Positions 8,338 through 14,964 of a stretch of DNA of 64,000 nt are shown here, piece after piece. The translations under genes were made by a program, and so were the position numbers. This DNA is from JBBIRG01 sp964410965 (GTDB lineage: Bacteria > CLD3 > SB21 > JBBIRG01): NCBI GenBank assembly GCA_964410965.1, contig CAYPIY010000009.1, positions 1 through 64,000 of the forward strand, read 5' to 3'. Under the pieces are notes generated by a model that worked only from the letters and a program-made list of their open reading frames with translations, made no database searches and was not told the origin of the DNA. Position 1 is the stretch's first letter; each line of letters begins with the position of its first letter.

Positions 8338-9732
8338 CTACGTCAATCCGTATTTTTCCATTTTGTAAAAAAACGCACTGGTTTTAACGCCCAGAATACG
8401 GGCCGCTTCGCTTTTGTTTCCCTGTGATTTCTGAAGAGCCTGTTCGATCAGTGTCTTTTCTATCCGTTCCAGCGCTGAATCTAATCCCGTTTTTTCGATG
8501 TCCTCAAGGGGAAAATAGAAGGAACCGGAAATGTTGTCGAGCATGGAAAAATCCGCGGCGGTAAGTTCAGGGGAGTTCGACAGTACCACGGCCCTTTCAA
8601 TCACGTTTTCAAGTTCGCGAACATTCCCGGGCCAGTCATACCGGAGCAGAATATCCAGCGCTTCCGGACTTACGGAAAACCGGTCTTTCGCGAGTTCTTT
8701 TTCAAACCGCCGGATGAAAAAATCGACCAGCATCGGAATATCGTCTTTCCGTTCCCTCAGGGGCGGAAGAAGAATCGGTATGATATGCAGCCTGTAATAC
8801 AGGTCCTCCCGGAAAGTGCCGCTTTTTATTGCCTGCTGAAGGTTCCGGTTGGTAGCGGTGATGATCCGGGTATCGACCGCAAGCGTAACCTCCCCGCCGA
8901 CGCGCTCGAATTCCCGTTCCTGAAGTACCCGCAGCAGCTTTACCTGCAGGTTCAGCGATATATCCCCGATTTCATCAAGAAAGATCGTTCCGGTATCGGC
9001 CAGTTCGAATCGTCCTTTTTTGGACTTGATCGCGCCCGTAAAGGCTCCCTTTTCATGGCCGAACAGCTCGCTTTCCAGAAGGGTTTCCGTCAGAGCCGCG
9101 CAATTGACCCTGATGAACGGCTTGTCTTTCCGGCCGCTGTTGGCATGGATCGCGCGGGCGATCAGCTCCTTTCCCGTGCCGCTTTCGCCGTAAATCAGAA
9201 CCGAACTGTCGGCTTCGGAGCTTTTCCGGACCAACTCATAAACCTCCTGCATCCGCAGGGAGCGTCCGATAATCTCGCCGAAATTAAAACGATCCTCAAT
9301 TTCACTCCGTAAATACTGGTTTTCCTCGTTCGTTTTCACGAACTGTTTTCGCTCCATGCAAACCTGGATGATTTTCCGGATCTTGATTACCAGTTCGTCG
9401 GGGGAAAAGGGTTTTGTGATAAAATCCGAGGCTCCGTTTTTCATCGCTTCGACCGCAATCTCCACCGATCCGAAAGCCGTAATCATGATTACTTCGGTAT
9501 CGAGAAAAAGCTCCCTTACCCTTTTCAATACGGCCATCCCGTCAATCGGATTCATTTTGTAGTCGGTGATAACGATGTCAAAAGGCTCCTGGCTGAACGC
9601 AGCAAGGCCTGCCTGCCCGTTGGAGGCGCTGTGAACGGCAAAACCCTCGCTGGAAAGGACTTCCGCAATCCCCTCCCGCATCGTATCGTTGTCTTCGATG
9701 ATCAGAATCCGGATTGGCTCTTGTCGTGTCAT
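8338..9732 (-). CDS. NtrC-family sigma-54-dependent response regulator
   Basis: 464 residues. Receiver domain (8-120) with phospho-acceptor Asp57 in DIVITDYKM and the conserved Lys in FITKPF; AAA+ sigma-54 interaction domain (about 155-390) with Walker A GESGTGKE, the sigma-54 contact loop GAFTGA and Walker B TIFLDEIGD; Fis-type helix-turn-helix at the end (about 425-464, SEAARILGVK). All key residues are intact, so it should activate RpoN promoters when phosphorylated. No histidine kinase is adjacent, so it is an orphan regulator in this window. It lies 9 bases downstream of the DUF4835 gene and probably shares its transcript. Confidence 0.95.
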   Translation of the reverse strand: MTRQEPIRILIIEDNDTMREGIAEVLSSEGFAVHSASNGQAGLAAFSQEPFDIVITDYKMNPIDGMAVLKRVRELFLDTEVIMITAFGSVEIAVEAMKNGASDFITKPFSPDELVIKIRKIIQVCMERKQFVKTNEENQYLRSEIEDRFNFGEIIGRSLRMQEVYELVRKSSEADSSVLIYGESGTGKELIARAIHANSGRKDKPFIRVNCAALTETLLESELFGHEKGAFTGAIKSKKGRFELADTGTIFLDEIGDISLNLQVKLLRVLQEREFERVGGEVTLAVDTRIITATNRNLQQAIKSGTFREDLYYRLHIIPILLPPLRERKDDIPMLVDFFIRRFEKELAKDRFSVSPEALDILLRYDWPGNVRELENVIERAVVLSNSPELTAADFSMLDNISGSFYFPLEDIEKTGLDSALERIEKTLIEQALQKSQGNKSEAARILGVKTSAFFYKMEKYGLT

Positions 9733-9741
9733 GATCGGCTG

Positions 9742-10611
9742 TCAGCGGCTGTCTTTAAAGCGCAGGATCGTATCTTTGTTTTTCGGGCTGAGAAGGATCA
9801 GGCGGTCAAAAACCGATTTATCCTGGGAGGTTTCAAAAATCCTGCATATTTCCAGATAATGCCCCTGGATGAAACGCTCCGTATGGTTTCTCGTAAAAAC
9901 AGTATTATTGAGCGTTTCCATCATCCCGATCGCATGAAGTATGTTCTTTCTGGCGGTCTGCACTTCCCCTTCCTCGTACTGAGCCAGCCCCTCATAGTAA
10001 TGATCTTTCATGATGCGGTAGTCCTGATAACGCGGATCAAGGAACAGGTCGGCTTTGATCTGCCGGTCTTCCCAACCCTTCGCGTTGATGGCAATGGTCA
10101 GCTTGGCCTGGGCTGCAATATTCTTGGCCCGCTGAAAGAACGGAGTGCCCCTGAAACGGCTTACCGCATCCAGTTCATCACCCAGCATGATATACAAATA
10201 AAAATCAATGATTGACAGGAAAGGATCAGTGGGATTCTCTTCATGATAGTATGAATATCCCTTGTTCATGGTGAATACGCAATTATTGTCCAGGTACTGG
10301 ATTTCCTTTCCGTTGGAAATGAACAGCGTGGCGTTAATCCTTTTCTGCCCGGCATCGTCGGCGACCTTGTCGAGGCTCAGCTGAACGTCAATATTGAGAG
10401 GGGTTTTATCGTCATTCTTTGACCAGTCATAATCATTGATGTATCCCTGTAACTTTTGTTCCATACCCTCGAAAAGATCCAGATTGCGACCCTGCAATTT
10501 ATCCCGTACGATTTTGATATTCGATATGATTTTCTGCGGAAAAACCGGAAGAACCCCCGACGATAGAATCAAAAAGGCCAGTCCCAGACATGTTCCCGAA
10601 TATTTTCTCAT
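9742..10611 (-). CDS. DUF4835-family exported protein
   Basis: 289 residues. Signal peptide to about residue 25 (VLPVFPQ). The order of conserved features matches DUF4835 as known from Bacteroidota: an early G-Y-I-N-D-Y-D-W segment (about 51-58), a middle F-Y-L-Y-I-M-L-G-D-E-L-D-A-V-S segment, then F-F-Q-R-A-K-N-I-A-A-Q-A and G-W-E-D. Function of the family is not established; it is periplasmic or surface-exposed. GGAG precedes the ATG. It lies between the zinc-ribbon coiled-coil gene (40-base gap) and the sigma-54 regulator (9-base gap). Confidence 0.8.
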   Translation of the reverse strand: MRKYSGTCLGLAFLILSSGVLPVFPQKIISNIKIVRDKLQGRNLDLFEGMEQKLQGYINDYDWSKNDDKTPLNIDVQLSLDKVADDAGQKRINATLFISNGKEIQYLDNNCVFTMNKGYSYYHEENPTDPFLSIIDFYLYIMLGDELDAVSRFRGTPFFQRAKNIAAQAKLTIAINAKGWEDRQIKADLFLDPRYQDYRIMKDHYYEGLAQYEEGEVQTARKNILHAIGMMETLNNTVFTRNHTERFIQGHYLEICRIFETSQDKSVFDRLILLSPKNKDTILRFKDSR

Positions 10612-10651
10612 ATTACACTCCGTTCGTTTGCCTGAAAGGGTGCATTCATAT

Positions 10652-11386
10652 TCATGATACGGCGTTAGCCGTTACATCCATGGCTTCATGGACATACAGG
10701 ATCCGGCCGCAGTATTCGCAGGTGCGGATCATATCTTTTTTCCTCAGTTCAATGATAATCTGTGGCGGTACCTGGTTGAAACAACCCCCGCAGGAGGATT
10801 TGTTGATCGGAACAACAGCGATGCCCTGCTTGGCCTTCCGTATCCGCTCATACTTGTTATAGATATCTTTCCGGATGCCCGGAAGGATGGAACTCCTTTG
10901 TTTGTGAAGTTCCTGTTCTTCCTTGGATGTTTCCTCCGTCTTCAGTTTGAGTTCCGTTTCCCGCTGGGCAAAATCGTCACGAATCGACTGCAGGCGCTCA
11001 TTCTTGGGTTTCAGTGCTTCTTCAAGTTCCAGCTGTTTGTATTCGATCTCACTGATTCTTCCCCGGATACGCTTGATTTCCTGTTCGCAGTATTCGATCT
11101 GGGTTGAAGTGGCCTCATATTCCTTATTAGAGGTTACCTTCAGCAGCTGAGCATTATATTTCTTGATTTTTTCGCTGTTCCCTGACAATTCATCCTCCAG
11201 GGTCGCAGTTTCGGCTTTAAAATCCTTGACGGAAGTTTCATCGGTCCGTATATCCTCTTCCAGGTCAGTCATTTCCCGGCTCAGTTGATCAACCTGTCTG
11301 GGTAGGTCGCCGCGCAGTTGTTCGATGTCATAAAGTTTTTTGTCAATCACCTGGAGCAGGATCAGGCTGTCTATATTTTTTTTCAA
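10652..11386 (-). CDS. Coiled-coil protein with C4 zinc ribbon (DUF164/CdsZ-like)
   Basis: 244 residues. Residues 10-175 are a long charged coiled coil; the C-terminal 45 residues form a zinc ribbon with CGGC and, 22 residues later, CEYC. This is the architecture of the widespread C4-type zinc-ribbon (zf-RING_7) family, which in some species is linked to nucleic acid or flagellar functions, but the role is not settled. The start codon is TTG at 11386-11384, supported by AAGGAG seven bases upstream; no ATG gives a better start. Confidence 0.85.
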   Translation of the reverse strand: MKKNIDSLILLQVIDKKLYDIEQLRGDLPRQVDQLSREMTDLEEDIRTDETSVKDFKAETATLEDELSGNSEKIKKYNAQLLKVTSNKEYEATSTQIEYCEQEIKRIRGRISEIEYKQLELEEALKPKNERLQSIRDDFAQRETELKLKTEETSKEEQELHKQRSSILPGIRKDIYNKYERIRKAKQGIAVVPINKSSCGGCFNQVPPQIIIELRKKDMIRTCEYCGRILYVHEAMDVTANAVS

Positions 11387-11476
11387 GGCGGTCTCCTTAC
11401 ATCTATATTATTTTATAATTCATAACTGAAAATTGCAGAGGATATTGTTCCTATTCAAAGTCCTGTTTGTTACAGA

Positions 11477-11515
11477 ATCCCGCGTTCAACATCACACCGA
11501 GATGTGATCGGGATT
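11477..11515. repeat. Interrupted inverted repeat downstream of folE
   Basis: AATCCCG (11477-11483) pairs with CGGGATT (11509-11515), enclosing a second stem ATCACA/TGTGAT. The structure lies between the folE stop and the next leftward gene. There is no T-run after it on the minus strand, so it is more likely an mRNA structure or processing site than a classical terminator. Confidence 0.35.
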
Positions 11516-11528
11516 GTATTCATGGATA

Positions 11529-12092
11529 TCACAGAATCTGCGCATGTGAACGGATCAGATTCAGAAATTCGTAACGGGTCCGGTGATCTTCCTTAAAAGA
11601 GCCGAGCATGCAGCTGGTCGTGGTCAGACTCCTTTGTTTTTCCACGCCCCTCATCATCATGCACAGGTGCTGGGCTTCCATCACAACACCCACACCGTCC
11701 GGATTCAGGGCATCAAAGATACACATCGCTATCTGCTGGGTCAGGCGTTCCTGGACCTGCAACCTCCGGCTGAACATATCCACAATCCTGGGTAATTTGC
11801 TGAGACCGATAATTTTGCCGTTCGGAATGTAAGCGATATGGCATTTGCCGAAAAATGGAAGTATGTGGTGTTCGCACAAGGAATACACCTCAATATCTTT
11901 CACAAGAACCATTTCATTGAAATCCTCTTCAAATACCGCCGCTTTAATGACCTTTTCCGGATCTTCCCTGTAACCGCTCAATAAGAAATCATAGCTGTTT
12001 TCGACCCGTTCGGGAGTTTCCGACAAACCCTTCCGGTCCGGGTTTTCTCCGTAATTGATCAGCAGTTGTTTTACCAGTTCCTGTGTTTTCAT
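11529..12092 (-). CDS. folE: GTP cyclohydrolase I
   Basis: 187 residues, normal for the family. It converts GTP to 7,8-dihydroneopterin triphosphate, the first step of folate or queuosine-type pterin synthesis. The zinc-site elements are present: SLCEHHILPF (Cys and His ligands) and HLCMMMRGV (second Cys). The conserved GKCHIAYIP and RLQVQERLTQQIA segments are also intact. A strong Shine-Dalgarno AAGGAAGG precedes the ATG. Just upstream lies a terminator-like hairpin that ends in T-rich sequence and overlaps the stop of a tiny ORF, so expression may be controlled by attenuation. folD and ftcD elsewhere in the window fit folate chemistry. Confidence 0.97.
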   Translation of the reverse strand: MKTQELVKQLLINYGENPDRKGLSETPERVENSYDFLLSGYREDPEKVIKAAVFEEDFNEMVLVKDIEVYSLCEHHILPFFGKCHIAYIPNGKIIGLSKLPRIVDMFSRRLQVQERLTQQIAMCIFDALNPDGVGVVMEAQHLCMMMRGVEKQRSLTTTSCMLGSFKEDHRTRYEFLNLIRSHAQIL

Positions 12093-12102
12093 GACCTTCC
12101 TT

Positions 12103-12139
12103 AAAATTAAAAAACCCTGAATATGAAGTTATTCAGGGT
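12103..12139 (-). terminator. Terminator-like hairpin in the folE leader (candidate attenuator)
   Basis: On the minus strand ACCCTGAAT (12139-12131) and ATTCAGGGT (12122-12114) form a perfect 9-bp stem with an 8-base loop, followed at once by TTTTTAATTTT. The T-run ends one base before the folE Shine-Dalgarno (12102-12095). No gene other than the 32-codon ORF lies upstream on this strand, so the hairpin is inside the folE leader rather than at the end of a normal gene. Confidence 0.6.
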
Positions 12140-12227
12140 CTCGCGTTATAAAGTGATATTTGCGGATTTGTTCAGGACTTATGCCGGGAGTTTTTTTTAA
12201 GGGATGTTTGTTTTTCATTTTTTCCAT
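12129..12227 (-). CDS. Possible 32-residue leader peptide upstream of folE
   Basis: A short frame begins with ATG at 12227-12225 (or the second Met, three codons later) and ends with TAA inside the ascending stem of the folE leader hairpin. The product starts MEKMKNKHPLKKTPG and ends HFITRDPE; it is basic at the start and has mixed composition, not low-complexity. No strong ribosome site is visible. If translated, a ribosome reaching the stop would cover the left arm of the hairpin, which would couple its translation to folE transcription. It might equally be an independent small protein with its own terminator, or chance. Confidence 0.35.
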   Translation of the reverse strand: MEKMKNKHPLKKTPGISPEQIRKYHFITRDPE

Positions 12228-12270
12228 TAACGGATTCTATTAATCAATCGGCCGTAAGATATTGAATCAT

Positions 12271-12290
12271 TTTCACTTAAGCAAGTGAAA
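12271..12290. promoter_or_regulatory. Short perfect inverted repeat, possible operator
   Basis: TTTCACTT (12271-12278) and AAGTGAAA (12283-12290) are exact complements separated by 4 bases, in the 380-base divergent gap between folE and the phosphohexomutase gene. It could be a dimeric regulator site for either gene. The rest of the gap (12291-12472) is AT-rich with no recognised signal. Confidence 0.3.
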
Positions 12291-12472
12291 TCATGAAAAA
12301 CTTAATTTAATTTTGTAATTTTCTTTTTTCGGTTCTTTTTTACTTTCCTTCGACATTGAATTTTATCCTTGCATAATTTTTTTTTTAAAATTACCTTTAC
12401 CCGAAAATCACCGGAACGCAGCAAACCATTGAACACCATTACACTTTATTCAGATAATCATGGAGATGCAAC

Positions 12473-14134
12473 ATGGCTACCAAAAAAACAACCAAAAAAA
12501 CAGCCCGGAAGAAAACCACTCCGAAAAAGAAGACTGCCGTGAAGAAGACTGTCAAGCCAAAAGCCAAATCCAAAACCAGCAAGATCCTCAGAAAAGCAGT
12601 TGCTAAAAAAACGTCTGCAAAAAAAACAGCGCCAAAGAAACAGGTTTCCTTAAAAAAAGCTAAAACCGCCCCTAAAAAACAAATCTCCAGAACTTCTCCG
12701 AAGAAAAAGGCCCCCGGCATAAAAGCCAAATCCGTTAAAGGCAAAGGGGTGCACGTGAATCCCCATATTTTCAGGGAATATGATATCCGCGGCGTTGTCA
12801 GGGAAGACCTGCAGTTACCTGTCGTAGAGCTTCTCGGAAAAGCCTACGGCACGTACATGATCGAGCACGGGGCGAAAATTGTCACCATCGGCCGTGACGT
12901 CCGCACCACTTCGCCGTCACTGAAAGAAGCGTTCGCCCGCGGCATGCTCTCCACAGGCCTAGACGTCATCGATATCGGCATCGTGCCGACTCCGGTTTTG
13001 TACTATTCCATCGTTCATTTCAAGACCGATGGAGGCATCATGATCACCGGAAGCCATAATCCCCGCGAATACAACGGCTTCAAGATGTGCCTCGGCCTGG
13101 CTCCCGTATACGGCGAGGAAATACAGAAATTACGGGTGATGATCGACAAGAAAGCCTTTAAAACGGGCTCCGGAAACCAGTACAAGGAAGAAATCCTTCC
13201 AGCATACGTCGATATGATACTCAAGAAGATCCATCTGGAAAAGAAATTCAAGATTGTCATCGATGCGGGCAACGGGACGGCCGGTCCCATCGCTCCGCAC
13301 CTGTTCCGCTGTCTCGGATGCGAGGTGATCGAACTATACTGCGAACCCGACGGCACTTTTCCGAATCACCTTCCGGATCCGACAAAACTGGAATACGTTG
13401 CCGATCTGCAGAAACTGGTGATCGAAAACAAAGCCGATCTCGGACTCGGATTTGACGGAGACTCGGACCGTGTCGGGGCAATCGATGAGAAAGGGCGCAT
13501 CGTGTGGGCTGACAAACTGATGGCCCTGTTTGCGCGCGAGATCAACAAAAAAACTCCGGGTTCGAAAATCCTGTTCGACGTGAAGTGCTCCCAGGCGCTG
13601 ATTGAGGATATCAGGAATCACGGCGGGGAACCGGTCATGTGGAAAACCGGGCATTCCCTGCTGAAAGCGAAAATGAAGGAACTTCACAACCCCCTTGCCG
13701 GCGAAATGAGCGGACACATCTTTTTCGCGGATGATTTCTGGGGATTCGACGACGCGTTCTATGTCGCATGCCGCCTCGTACAGATGCTCTCCCGGAGCCA
13801 CCAGACACTGGCCGAAATGTCCGACAGCATCCCGAAATTCGTTTCCACGCCTGAAATCAGGGTCGATACCACGGACGAAGAAAAATTCAAAATCGTCCAT
13901 GAGGTCCGGGAATATTTCCGGAAGAAATACGACGTCATCGACGTCGACGGCGTACGCGTGCTGTACGGGGACGGATGGGGACTCGTCCGCGCCTCGAATA
14001 CCCAGCCGGTTCTGGTGATCCGGTTTGAGGCCAAAACAGAGGAACGCCTGAAATTCATCATGAACGAGATTGTCACCAGACTCCGGAAATACCCGTCGGT
14101 AAAAATCAACGAAGCCGAATTGAAGGCCCATTAA
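12473..14134 (+). CDS. Phosphomannomutase/phosphoglucomutase with histone-H1-like lysine-rich N-terminal tail
   Basis: 553 residues. Residues 1-92 are a tail of KK-T/A-x repeats with 35 lysines, resembling histone H1 C-terminal or bacterial HU-like AlaLysPro tails. Residues 95-553 form a complete alpha-D-phosphohexomutase of the usual ~460 residue size: opening FREYDIRGVV, phospho-serine loop MITGSHNPREYNG (Ser194), metal loop GFDGDSDRVG (Asp328, 330, 332), sugar loop GEMSGH and phosphate loop near RASNTQPVLVIR. The core interconverts hexose 1- and 6-phosphates for envelope sugar synthesis. The frame is unbroken and the only upstream start is the ATG at 12473; an internal GTG at 12749 preceded by AAAGG could start a tail-less form. 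Confidence 0.93.
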   Translation: MATKKTTKKTARKKTTPKKKTAVKKTVKPKAKSKTSKILRKAVAKKTSAKKTAPKKQVSLKKAKTAPKKQISRTSPKKKAPGIKAKSVKGKGVHVNPHIFREYDIRGVVREDLQLPVVELLGKAYGTYMIEHGAKIVTIGRDVRTTSPSLKEAFARGMLSTGLDVIDIGIVPTPVLYYSIVHFKTDGGIMITGSHNPREYNGFKMCLGLAPVYGEEIQKLRVMIDKKAFKTGSGNQYKEEILPAYVDMILKKIHLEKKFKIVIDAGNGTAGPIAPHLFRCLGCEVIELYCEPDGTFPNHLPDPTKLEYVADLQKLVIENKADLGLGFDGDSDRVGAIDEKGRIVWADKLMALFAREINKKTPGSKILFDVKCSQALIEDIRNHGGEPVMWKTGHSLLKAKMKELHNPLAGEMSGHIFFADDFWGFDDAFYVACRLVQMLSRSHQTLAEMSDSIPKFVSTPEIRVDTTDEEKFKIVHEVREYFRKKYDVIDVDGVRVLYGDGWGLVRASNTQPVLVIRFEAKTEERLKFIMNEIVTRLRKYPSVKINEAELKAH

Positions 14135-14162
14135 TCCCTAACTTTACACCGCAAAGGAAATT

Positions 14163-14477
14163 ATGCGCACCGTCAACGGCGTTTTCCGAAACGGAAAGAT
14201 TGAACCGCTGGAAGACCTTGACCTGGAGAACAACACGAAACTGCTGATCATCATTACGGATGAAAAAATCCACGATCAGGTGGCAACCCATGTTCCGGGT
14301 ATATCGGCCATGGAGAAGATCCGGCGCCGGAGCACTATGGATATTTCCACCGAACAGCAGATCTCGTCAAGGGAAAAGCTCAAACAGGTTGTCGCAAATA
14401 TCGAGAATAAGATACCATTCGAAAACCTTGATGCCGCGACCGCCAGCTTAAGGAGGTATTCCCATGATCATGATTGA
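14163..14477 (+). CDS. Antitoxin-like protein (AF2212/DUF104-like N-terminus)
   Basis: 104 residues. The N-terminus (MRTVNGVFRNGKIEPLEDLD, then a hydrophobic KLLIIITD strand) has the short beta-type pattern of AF2212-like antitoxins; the rest is charged and helical. Its 3' end overlaps the start of the downstream PIN-like gene by 14 bases, a typical antitoxin-toxin arrangement. It starts 28 bases after the phosphohexomutase stop. I infer that it neutralises or regulates the downstream protein. Confidence 0.6.
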   Translation: MRTVNGVFRNGKIEPLEDLDLENNTKLLIIITDEKIHDQVATHVPGISAMEKIRRRSTMDISTEQQISSREKLKQVVANIENKIPFENLDAATASLRRYSHDHD

Positions 14478-14946
14478 CAGCGATATTTTCATCCTCGATA
14501 ATTTCTACAAAAACGATCCGCGGTATGAACCCAACAACCTCTTCCTGCACCGGGTGCAGAACACGAAAAAATGCACCACGATATTCAATCTGCTGGAAGT
14601 CTGCAGCCTGATCGCTCCCCATTGCGGCGAAGAGGAACTGCTCGGGTTTTTCGAGAACTTCGACCGTACGTACAACATCGACATCGTGTACCCGCTGCAT
14701 TATGATCTGTCCACAGAGTATTTTTTGGATCATTTTTTCAGCGAAGTCCTGCTGACCATGCAGTACACGGGTAACACGGCCGAAGGCATGATTTTCACGA
14801 CGGCCCGCCAGCGAGACATCCGGGTCGTGATATCCTGGAACGCGAAGCGTTATAAAAAGAATTTCGGGAACCTGGAAAAAATGGAATACATGACACCGGA
14901 GGAATACATGCGCTTTTACAAGTCGTTTGAGAAAAAGACCCCCTAA
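14464..14946 (+). CDS. PIN-domain-like protein, probable toxin partner
   Basis: 160 residues. A Shine-Dalgarno AAGGAGG is placed 7 bases before the ATG, inside the upstream gene. The fold cues are those of PIN ribonucleases: MIMIDSDIFI with acidic residues 5 and 7, a helix TTIFNLLEVCSL carrying Glu45, and near residue 105-125 EGMIFTTARQRD followed by VVISWNAKRYK, which matches the PIN pattern of a late acidic residue then a VxTxNxxxF-like strand. PIN toxins cleave tRNA or rRNA. The match is by eye; the protein is a little longer than a standard VapC. Confidence 0.6.
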   Translation: MIMIDSDIFILDNFYKNDPRYEPNNLFLHRVQNTKKCTTIFNLLEVCSLIAPHCGEEELLGFFENFDRTYNIDIVYPLHYDLSTEYFLDHFFSEVLLTMQYTGNTAEGMIFTTARQRDIRVVISWNAKRYKKNFGNLEKMEYMTPEEYMRFYKSFEKKTP

Positions 14947-14964
14947 CCCGACGGAAAGGAATAC

